From: Biomphalaria glabrata
Lineage: Eukaryota > Mollusca > Gastropoda > Planorbidae
NCBI RefSeq assembly: GCF_947242115.1
Contig: NC_074721.1
Span: 6,746,501 to 6,810,500 of the forward strand
DNA length: 64,000 nucleotides
Direction: 5' to 3'
Shown: positions 46,249 to 57,200 of the stretch, one piece after another
Layout of the letters: every line of letters begins with the position of its first letter
Numbering within the stretch: position 1 is the stretch's first letter
Position numbers and translations under genes: made by a program
The notes under the pieces: model-generated
Told to the model about the DNA's origin: nothing
The model's database searches: none
Seen by the model: the letters and a program-made list of their open reading frames with translations, nothing else

Positions 46249-47917
46249 ATGCTGTACGCTGTTGTTGCCATCACAAACCTCTGTTTTATGATAGCCCAGT
46301 TTGCACTTAATGGTATTGCTACTTCTGGCAATGACGGAGGTAAGTGTTGTGTTACTATTTAAATAAATCTTGGGGTGAAAATATGTGAAGGGCAGGGTTA
46401 ATTTAAAAAAAAAAAAAGGTTGTGGTGGCCAAGAGGTCAAGAGCTTGACTTCCGAACTGAGGGATATCGAGTTGTAATTTCCACCGATCAAAATTTTGAA
46501 CTGCGAGATTTTCAGGTCTCCTCTGAGTTCACCCAAATTTAATAAGTGACCTACTTTGGGGCAGTAAAGGTGATTGGTCATTGTGCTGGCTCCATGACAT
46601 CCTCGTTAAACTTCGGCCATAGCAGCAGATGAGCTTTACCTCAGCTCCTCCTATGGATCGAAAGATCTGCAAAGGGTACCAAAACTTGCTAGTTAAAAGA
46701 TCATAATGCCAGTGACTCTAGGTAAGGACTCTCCTTCAAGGTTTATATATTTATGATGTTACTAGCTTACCCAACAGTCTGATCTGTTTGTTATAGAACG
46801 CGATTTATACACTCTACCTTAATAAACAGTGGATTTGATTCTCTGAAGGATCCAGGCTCCAAGAGCTCCTCCTAGCTTCGACTTAAATTAGTATTACCTA
46901 ACTCTTAAAGCACGATAGCAAACCCCCATCCCCACGCCACGCCCACCACCGCTTCCTCTCAAAATCGCGAATGTCATATTTGGGATTCAGCCTTATGCAC
47001 ATGATCTATATGTGACTATATGAAACTTAATAAAAATATAATATGGTTAAGTCTTAAACCTTCGAATTTTTTTTTCCGCAGTTGTCCTGAAGAATGACAC
47101 AAGAATCGTGTCTCAAGATTATCCTATTCCTATATCACCAGCAAGCTGGACTTTTGGCATTTGGGGCTTTATCTATGCTTGGCAAGCTCTTCTGGTGATT
47201 TATTCAGTGGTAAACATCTTCAGGAAGAACGAAAAAGGAGCAGTCTGTGATAACCCAAGGTTCCTGCCGGTTAAGCTGTGGGTTTTGTGTATTTTGATAA
47301 GCAGCTTAAACATCACCTGGCTTATTACGTTTGACAGAGGTTTGTTCAATGTCTCTTGCGCCGTGCTAATCGCGTATACGCTGGTGATAAGCATTGCCAG
47401 GGTTGTTTCATACCGCGCGTTGGATAAAGCTTCTCCACAACTAGTCAAACAGAATCAGGTGAAAGACATATGGCTGACGAGGGCTCTGGTTCACAACGGG
47501 CTGGCTATCCACGCCACCTGGATCACCATAGCAACGTTGATCAACTTGGCCTTGGTGCTGGCGTATAGCGGAGACAGAGTGGTCGACGCTGACACGGCCG
47601 GGACAATCCTTTTAGCCATTTTGTCATTCCTCTATCTGTCGTACGTGTTCGCAGACTTCTTCCTGTTAGACAGATTCACTCGCTACACAATCACCCCCTA
47701 TATGGTTCTAATTGTCGCACTCATCGGCAGCCTTGATAATGACTATCACGAGGGAGAGAGGAACTCTGTATTCAGAGTTGTCCTTTTGGCTCTTGGCTCG
47801 GCCTTCTTACTGGTGAAAATAGTCGTTACCATATATAAACATTTTAGGAGAGAGCGCTATGTCTCCTATTACACACCAACGATTGGCGAAAAGCAGCCTG
47901 ATGGAATCTTAGCTTAA
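46249..47917 (+). CDS. Uncharacterised eight-span membrane protein, paralogue B
   Basis: Two coding exons: 46249-46339 (exon begins 46242) and 47082-47917, again 91 and 836 coding bases with phase 1; 308 aa. Membrane spans match those of paralogue A, and the block PISPASWTFGIWGFIYAWQA replaces its ITPAGWTF block. Strongest conservation is in CDNPRFLP, SLNITWLITFDR, RALDKASPQLV, QVKDIWLTRALVHNGLAI, RYTITP and GERNSVF. Greatest change is in residues 31-46, the first loop between spans 1 and 2 (VVLKNDTRIVSQDYPI versus TVFINKTGVLSKYYDT). Both copies are open and free of lesions, so both are probably functional. The function is unknown; likeness to TspO-type tryptophan-rich proteins is slight. The start is supported by the identical context in the sister gene. 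Confidence 0.9.
46420..46690 (+). repeat. SINE family 1 copy in paralogue B intron 2
   Basis: 'tggtggccaagaggtcaaga' as tRNA-like head, then 'ctcctctgagttcacccaa', 'gtgattggtcattgtgctgg' and a diverged tail. Older than the copy at 41493. Confidence 0.7.
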
Positions 47918-47919
47918 TT

Positions 47920-50420
47920 AATCTTCTTATGTTTTTGCTATTCAAACTTTAGATATGTTTTGCTTATGCAATGTTTTAAACTAATTAGGAAACATACTTT
48001 GATTAGGCAGTTCAAAATGAAGCTGTCTCTTTTAAAAGCTGAGATAATTCAAAAGTGTAAACGTTTCTAAAACGAGCACACGATATGATAAAATGTAAAA
48101 GATTATTAAATAACTGCATTTGCTTCATATTGAAGCCTTCATTATAGGGCACTAGTGCTGCAATATAACACCTGCAGATATCTATAAAGAAACGGGCTTT
48201 TTTTAATCAGTTTTTTTTTTTTTCGGGACTTCTAGAAATGACTGTATCCACCGTCAGTGGGGGTCTAATATAATTTAGGGAGAGAGTAAGGACGATCGGT
48301 TACTGTGTTGTCCCCTTTGACACAATCATTGGTCATGCAGGCCCTGCATAGATCTAGCAACAAGGTGTTACCTTGGTACGTAACAGGGTAACTGTTCATC
48401 TATGATTTAGGTCCATTATTTAAACCTAAATGTATAATTATGACGATCCTTTTTGTTTTCCAAGTAAGATTCTTTATTTTACATACGCACGCAGATGAGT
48501 TTTTGTTCAGGTCTACGGTGGCGATTTTTGACTATTTTTTATAAATTTAATCAGAAGAAGATTACATTGCCAATAAAACACAAAACAATACAGTAAGTTC
48601 CATGTTTTTACAACGATTGGGGTTAGTTGGTGCGTTTACCAGCTGACAGATCAGCGTGAATTTTCATTGTTCTAATGTTGTTATGTCCAACACTATATAC
48701 TTACAACTGGTCTAATCAATGCAAACAATGTTCCTGGACATCACTCAGTCCTCATCACGTTACGGATGAGGCGTGTGTTCGGCGCCATTGTATACAGGTC
48801 CAAAGGAACTTTAATAATCAGGCCGTTTCTCCACATCACCATCTGAGAACCCCCACAAGTTGATTAGGGTTATTTTTTTTATTATTATAATTTTTTAATG
48901 CCATCTTTTTTTTTCTAATTCAGTACTAAAGAGATTGCATTGCCAACATTAGGGCTAACGCAATTTAGATATTGATCAAACTGTTGTTACTATGTAAATA
49001 ATGAATTCTTTTTATTTATGGTTTATTTACATTATTTTAAATTGATGCAAAAATAGTTTTACAGAAAATGAATAACTTTAGCCAAATGTGGGTAATGTGG
49101 CTATAAAATGAGCTGAAAAAAAGCGCCTTTTTCCACAAGTTTGTTGTTTAGCCAAAGATATTCAATACATGTCAATGGAGTTTATATTTGTCAATGCAAT
49201 GTTGTATGTAAGAACTCTTCGGCACACATTATTTTTGTTGCAATGTTCACTTTGTATAAGACAATCAAAATATTACAGTTTCAGATCCAATGACTAAAAA
49301 TCTCCAGATCTTTTGGATTTTACAATCCAGAGCTATATGTAGTTGATTATTTGTTCACTACTAATTATTTGCAATTGAACACAAATGTGAACATTTTTGT
49401 GACCAAATGTCTGGAAGGATTAACTGAGAGATATGAAGATGATTCAATATTGTCTTATTCGATTAACAAATGATTTCATTTGTTTGTTTTTGTTTATTTT
49501 GTCAAGGTTTTTTTGAGTGGGGAGAATTTTTTACTATTTCTTGGTTAAACGTTTCATTGCAGACGTGACCCTGACTCTCTTCCTTTTTGATCATTGTAAA
49601 TACGTTTAAATTTGTGTTGCTGTATTTATCTTTGAACTTGATAAATGCGGAAATTGAAATGAGTGATACCTCAACATTTTTTGAACATATAATATGTCAA
49701 AATTGTCTTTGGCTGTCAAAGAAATATATTTCTTTTTTAAAGTAGGTTTATTCTATTAGTTTCGGTAATAATGCATACATATTTTCAGTTTGAGCCAAAC
49801 TTGTGATAAAAATGTTGCTTTATTATGAATGCTAGCCAATTATAAGTATAAGGTTAAAATGAAGTCAGAGTCTGTATAAAGAAGAATGATTTTAACTCTA
49901 TTCTATTGAATGAAAGTGGCAAGAAAGTAATGAATGGAAAACATGAATAATGTAAACTTGTAGATCTAAATTGTGCTGTCAGAAGTCATTTGCCTTTAAA
50001 AAATAAGAGTTGTTTTTTTTATTTATAAAGTCCTACAGGTTTACATGCCTTAATTTACACTAAATTTATACTTTTATATTATTGTTTATATTTGTATACA
50101 AAATAAATCTCTGAGCTGTTTTTATGAACAAAAAAGTTTGTTTGCCTTTAATTTTTTGAAATACTTATTGATATTATCAGTAGTATACAGTTGATCTCAA
50201 AGATTGGTCTACAAACTTAGGAGTGAGGAATTCTTCTTGGTTACTCAAGCTTAGAATAATGACCAAGAGGACAAGGAAACACAAATATTTGAGAATATGC
50301 TTGGTAAAAATACAACAAGCTAAATGATTCTTTTACTTGAATTGATCGGAATTATTAATTGCGGCACTCTTTTGCTTTAAATTGTAGGGTTCACAATCTG
50401 TGTGTGTGTGTGGGGGGTTT
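47920..50420. other. Paralogue B 3' UTR and intergenic DNA
   Basis: Mostly AT-rich. A worn family 1 SINE body may lie at 48225-48370 ('gacgatcggttactgtgttg'). Segments 'agagattgcattgccaacat' (48931) and 'agaagattacattgccaat' (48555) match one at 34970, so they belong to an unidentified dispersed repeat. No gene was seen. Confidence 0.4.
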
Positions 50421-50430
50421 CTGTGGTATT

Positions 50431-50625
50431 TTAGGTCTCGAGAGACAATCTTTTCCCCAAGCAGCTTCTTGTGTGACTAAAGAGGCCAATGCAGTCACAG
50501 GTAGGGCCTCTGTTATCACCAGATGCTGTATCACTTAACCCTTCCGTTATGTTTACTCTCCATCTGGATCTGTACAGTGCCTCATCACCCACACTGTTGG
50601 TGTCATGTTGGGTTTGCATACATCC
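50431..50625 (-). repeat. LINE zinc-finger tail remnant
   Basis: The - strand encodes ALYRSRWRVNITEGLSD and then CDCIGLFSHTRSC, a worn version of the C2H2-type knuckle at the end of the 44119 LINE. Related sequence recurs twice at 51835-52110. Confidence 0.6.
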
Positions 50626-50644
50626 ATATATCTTTAATGTGGGT

Positions 50645-50905
50645 CACCTAACATGTCCAAGGTGATTGGCTTCTGAACCAGGGGTCCCAAGTTCAAATCC
50701 TGTGGGATTTTTACTTTCATGATCTCTTTCAGCCCCTCTGAGTCCACCCAGCTATGGGTACTTAAGTTGGAAAAAAAGTAAAGGCGGTTGGTCATTGTGC
50801 TGTCCACATGACACTCTTACTAACCATGATCCACAAAAGATGACTTTTACATCATCTGCCCCTTAGATCACAAAGTCTGAAACGGAAACTTTACTTTTTT
50901 TTTTT
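50645..50905 (+). repeat. SINE family 1 copy
   Basis: 'ccaaggtgattggcttctga', box B-like 'aagttcaaatcc', 'gtaaaggcggttggtcattg' and 'tcacaaagtctgaaacggaa', ending in a T-run. Confidence 0.85.
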
Positions 50906-51218
50906 TACTTAATAGAAAGATAATGTTATCAAGATTAAATATTTATGTTTATAGTAGAGAGTCTAATCAACATTTAAATTATGAAACATAAGAAATTAAG
51001 TTTTCTATTTATTATGATTTTATTTCCTTTTAATTAAATTACAACATAAACATATAAATATATATATATAAACTGAAGCTTTAAGAGAAAAAAAATAAAT
51101 ATCACATGTTTTTCTGAACATTTCGCCAAATATTATTAATGTATATACACAATTTAGGACGGATTTTAAGAACTTCAAATTTCAGTTAACCAACCAAGTA
51201 AGGAATGAAGACTTTCTT

Positions 51219-54200
51219 TCAAACTCTGATGCTTTGTCTGGCTTTTTCCAAGATATCTTTACGTATTTTAGGATAATTTGGATGAGTTGAGAGCACCTGA
51301 AATAAATCAATTTCAAGAAAGATTGTTGACAAAGAACAAAAACCTAATCCATGATTAAAAAATAATACAAAATATGCGACAAAGAAACCTTGGTAGATGT
51401 GAGCTAGATTATCAATCTCTGTTGGAGTGCAAGCTTATACTTTGTAAATGCTTATCAATCTAAATGCTCTACAATGAAACAGTTTGAGAAACTAAGGAGT
51501 TCAAATTTTCGCAAATACACTTCTATATATTCATTGCTTCCTGACAGTTTCTTGTTCCAGGATGTCTTGCTATCATTAAAAAGCCTACATTCACTTAATC
51601 ACATTATGTGGTTAACAGTTTAGATAAGGATAGATCATGGTCAGTACAATTTTCAAAATTCTATATCAAGCTCTAAGTCAGTGTGATGTCCATTAAACAG
51701 CAAAGCATTTACTCCCCTAGCTTAATGACTACTAGGGATGGAGCTTAAGATTTAAGATGGGAGTTGAATTATAACATTTAACTTAATAAGTCAGTGCAAT
51801 TATACATCTTAACATGCCTTTCCATTAAAAACATATCAACGGTCACAGGTTGGGCATTTGTGATCATCAGATGCTGTATTGGATTTACCCTTTTTCCAAC
51901 TTCTGCAATCAAGGACCCTTCCCTTGATGCTTGCTCTGCATGTGAATCTATTCTGTGGGTCTTTCTTCCAACTGGTTAAGCCTTTGTGATCACCAGATGC
52001 TGCATTTTTCCTACTTCTGGTGTATCTGTGACCCCTGACCCCTACTTTAATGATTGCCCTCCATGTGGATTTTTCTTGTGCTTCTTTCTCCCAACTGTTG
52101 GTCTCGATTCTAAAGAGCTACTTAACATACTTACTCACATTTTGTTTTTAAGTCTACTTGAATATATATTTACATATTAACAGTCTACATTGTCTGTTAT
52201 TAATTTTATATTCTTATAATTATCAGTCTAATTATGAGTATTTTTAAGGCACAATATACATCATTCATTTATATATTTATTTTATGAATAAAAATTGTAC
52301 AAAAACTTACATGATGACAAATATCTATAGCATCAACAAATCTTTTTGCCTTCATGTAGTTAAATGCTAGTTTATATCCTGAAAAAGAAAAGAAAACAAA
52401 AAATAAACTTATATTAGCCTAATTAATATTCAGTTGTTTTGTTTTTTTAATCAATTGTTAAAGATAAATGAACTACAACAGTGCAACAATTATTAGGAAT
52501 ATAGATGTCATTGATATAGAGCGTGGAATGGGTTGCCTGAATCAGACAGGAAAACCAATGACTTGGCAGAGTTTAACTCATTGATTAACATGCATGACTA
52601 GAATGACATAGGGACATGTATAGGGTGTAATCATCTTTTTTAAGTAAAGGGGCACACATAGGACATAATCATCTTCTTTTTTGAAGTAACGTCTGTATTT
52701 TATAAGATAAGAAAAAATAGATATTCAAGAACACTTAAAAACAAAATAAAAAGTAAGTGGTAAAATATGTTTAAACAGATCAAAATAGATTTTCATTTTT
52801 TCTTTCCCTTTCTTTTCATTTAATAAAAAAATTTATAAAAAAGTGGACGGTTAATAAAAGATTGCATGAAACAAATAAACTACAATTCATGAATCTTAAC
52901 ACTGGATGGACAAGTTTTTTTTACAACTATATGAGACAGACAGAGAACCAGTAAACAGTCGAACATGAAAAAGATTGCAGACCTATGACTGGGTTGTTTT
53001 TGTTTCCATACTTCCAGGCATTCTCATAACTGTTGGCAGCATCCTTGTACGATTGTTCCTTCTCATAGATAAATCCTGTGTACTCATAAGCCTTGCAACA
53101 AGACTGAAATATACACATTGTGACTTATGATCTCACTTAAGTTTGTATTTAGTTTATTTCATACAAAATATTTAATAATGGCAATAAAAGGGAGCTGTCC
53201 TTGTTTTTAATTTATGTCCGAAAGATTGTTGCAATAACCATTACCACTTATCCAAACAATTCATTGTATAGTCTATGAAATGTATATTAAAATAAAAAAG
53301 TTTCCCTTTCAAACCTTGTGGTCTATGGGGCAGATGATGTAAAGATTAACAAGGGTGTCATGTGGCCAGCACAATGACCAACCACCTTTACTTTCCCCAA
53401 CTAATGTCGGGTACCTATGAGAGCTGTGTGGACTCAGGGGCGCCCGGGGATCCCGAAATTAAAAACCCCAGTCTTCACCAGGATTTGAACCTGAGACCCC
53501 CATTCGGAAGCCAAGGGCTTTACCGCTCAGCCACCTCGCCCCAGGAAATGTAACATTGTAATGGGTGTGATGAACTTGCCGAAGGATGTATTAATAAGTT
53601 GATGAATTCATAGGAAATGACGATCACACTTGCCAGGGATTATATTATCAAACTTGACAATTCAATGAAATGAAGAAAGAAACATCTCTCTGTATTTTCT
53701 TCAAACTTCTTTAATAACTTCTTCAACTTTCACATCAAATTAACTTCTTAATTCAATAACAACTTGACACTTCATAAATAAAACTTAAAGATACATAAAA
53801 CTTCACTTAATATAACTTCAACTTCAACTACTAAAACTTTACTTAATGGACCCGCTAAAATCACAATACTTATTACTAATCGAGGACTGAGCGAGGACCA
53901 TCGCTCTACAAGAACTACTACTATGCGAGGACCGAGCGAGGACCCCGTCTAACTGACTTTCCCCTTATTTATACTTTCTTTGATCGTACGTTCCAGAATC
54001 ATTGAACCTTCTCAGATAATTATTTTAGTAACTTTGACCTTCTAGAAGCTGACGTGTGCTATTTTTTTCCTTAACCCCTTTCTTTGATTGGATACCTAAA
54101 ATTAACTTGTTTACGCTGGACACTTGCACTGGTTTGAACTCGAGCTTCTAGAAACTGGTCGAAATAGGTCACAGACTCGACTCGTGACATTACCCCCTTG

Positions 54201-57200
54201 CCTTTTTAGCATTTTGTATGCAATATAAAATGCGTAAAATAACATTATTTCTATTACAATATATGCACACAAAAATCTAAAAGAATTGTTCCTATAAAGT
54301 ACAAAACTGATAATTCAAATAATTGTTGCATTACATTTACATTATTCAAAAATCAAAATATTGTACATATTCAGCATATATAATTAATATTATAGAAAAT
54401 ACATCTTAGTTCCATACATTACTTGTCTCTACATGATATTTGAGCATGAACTTTCTAACTTTTGTAACTCAAGAAAATATCAAAATTATACAACTTCACA
54501 ATACTGAAAAAATACATGTCAGCTCATCATATTACTTGCTAATACAGAATATCTGAATATTAACTTATTTTCCAATATATGAAATCTAAACATGTAGAAT
54601 GTCAAATTACTCTTTTGGAAAACTATTATAACAACAGTATTAATGCAAATATACTAAGTAATAAACAATTGCATGACATAAGTATTAAAATAAATCTTGA
54701 CCCAGCTGTACAGTCTTGTTAGATTTGCAACTGCCTTCTTTCCAGGTACTTGAAACAATTCTAGTCTGTCTGTATATTTCTTCTGTTCGGGCACTTGAAA
54801 CAATTCTAGTATATCCGTACCTTTCTTCTTTCTTGGTTCTTTATAGTTCAAAATACGTTTAACAATATTGTCATGTGTTTTCAGAGAGTTTTGTTCAACT
54901 CTGCTGTTGAAAAATGTCACTTTTGGTTTCAATACAAACTTGCTTAGTTTAGCTACAAATGTACGTTCTTTCAATTGGTACAAAATGTCTCTCAGTTCAT
55001 GAATACGTTTCATTCTAGCTTTAAGCAACATACAACTATGGTCCTTATAATATTCTTTGCTTTTCATATGTTGAAACAAGAACTGTCCAAAATCGACACT
55101 AAATCTTTCTTTTCGTGATAGTTTACGTTGTAAAACGATTGAAGTAGAAAACGTTGAGTTTGAATGTTCATGTATGCATTGTTCCGATAAATCCTTTAAG
55201 TCTTTCTGCAGTAAATCTCTATTGTGAGAAGTTAGAAAATAAACATTTGAGTTGGCAAGTATGTCAGTTTTTAAAATAATCACATTGTCTATAAATGTTG
55301 ATATGTCAGGAACATCATGAAATATCTCAGAATATTCTTCACTTGTATTCAACAGGTGTTTCTTACTTTTCATCTTTAAATGACCTATGTCAATGTCTTT
55401 GATAGATTCAGTTTGTTTTGATGTCGTTGGTAATGGTTCATTTATATTGTCTTCATTTTCCTCTTGAATTGTTTCTAAGCATGTAACAGTTTCTTCTAGT
55501 TCTTTTGATAAGTTTTCATTATCTGTATCCTCGTTGTATTTCTCAAACATATGAACATGAAACACTTTGATATATTTGTTATTGTTGATTTCATAAATTA
55601 CGTTTGAAATCTTTCTGATGATAGTAAATGGACCTTGCCATGTATAAATCAGTTTGTTTCTCATGTCAGGTAACCATAACTTCACTTTGTCTCCTTGTTT
55701 AAAATTTCTAAACTTTATGGAATCATTTAATATTGTTTCACATTGAATATTGACTTCAGCTTCTTGAGTTTTTTCACATGGCTTTATGACTTCAATATTT
55801 GTATCAAAATCTTGTTGAAATGTTTTCGTTTCTGAGTTATTTTGTTTTGCCTTAGACAGTGAGTCATTTTGGTCTGGTATAATATTTTCAACTGGTTCAT
55901 AACTTTGTTCAAAATTCGTGCGTTGCTCTGGAACTTTTGTCTTAGGATTGTTCATTTGACAAACTTGACATTTACTAACATGTTTCTTAACATCTTTTGT
56001 AATGCTCGGCCAATAAAATTTGTCAAGAATTCTTTTCTTTGTCCTCGTCACACTTGCTAGTTTAGTATGTAGAAAATTGTGATTCTTTTCAATGATGTCT
56101 TGAGTATATTTCAGTGGTAAAATGATTTGTTCAACAATCTCATAGGTATCATAATTAACACTTTTCTTCACAAGTATTCCTTCTTTGAAATAAGGTACAT
56201 TAAGTCCTGGCTGCTTTACAATTGTTTGTGCCTTCTTGTACATTCTTGTCAAAGTTGTATCTTTTTTCTGATCAGCTTTAAATTCTTCATTATTAAATAG
56301 TTGAAAATCAGTAGTATTCTTGTTGTACTCATAAACAATGTAAGGTCCTTCAGTAATGCTTGTCTCTTTTTCTTCAGTTTCATTTCTTTCTGTTTCTTGT
56401 ATTTCTTTAAGTTTTCTTTCTTCTTCTTCTTGTATTTCTTTAAGTTTCCTTTCTTCTTCTTCTTTTCTTTCTTTAAGTTTTCTTTCTTCTTCTTCTTTTT
56501 CTTCTTTGCGTTTCTTCTCTTCGTCCTCTTTGTCTTCTTTTGTCTTCTCTAATCATTTTTCTTTCTTCTGCCTCATTTTCTTGTCTTCTTTTTTCTTCTC
56601 TAATCCTTTTTCTTTCTTCTGCCTCTTTGTCTTCTTGTCTTCTTTTTTCTTCTCTAATCCTTTTTCTTTCTTCTGCTTCTTTGTCTTCTTTACGTCTTCT
56701 TTCTTCTATCTCTTTGTCTTCTTTACGTCTTCTTTCTTCTACCTCTTTTTCTTCTTTACGTCTTCTTTCTTCTGCCTCTTCGTCTTCTTTACGTCTTTGT
56801 ATCTCGTAATTTACTTTTTGAGTGCACCATTCCTCCATTCTTTCTTGTGGCATGTTACCGTAAGCGGCTACTTTGATGTATGCTTTCCACGGGTACGAGA
56901 CTAAAGCCATTGTAATAACTTAATAACTTTTCTATTTATAAGTACTGCCTACACTAGCGATGACCGACACCTGTCCACAGGTGAGAGGTTAACTATGGCT
57001 GACCTAGTTAAATATCGATCGGTGTCTCCTCTTGAGGAATGCAAGTGGTCAGTATTTGTAAACAAACTAGTGTACAACTAGCTTTAGTAACGTTGCCTTC
57101 ACAGCTTAGTAGATATAGCTTTCACAGCTTGGTAAATGTAGCTTTCACAGCTTGGTAAATGTAGCTTTCACAGCTTGGTAAATATAGCTTTCACAGCTTG

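Noticed and set aside
56301-56904. Open frames on the + strand rich in Phe and Ser
   Set aside because: They are the reverse of the Glu/Arg/Lys coiled-coil repeat of the gag-like region in the LTR fossil.
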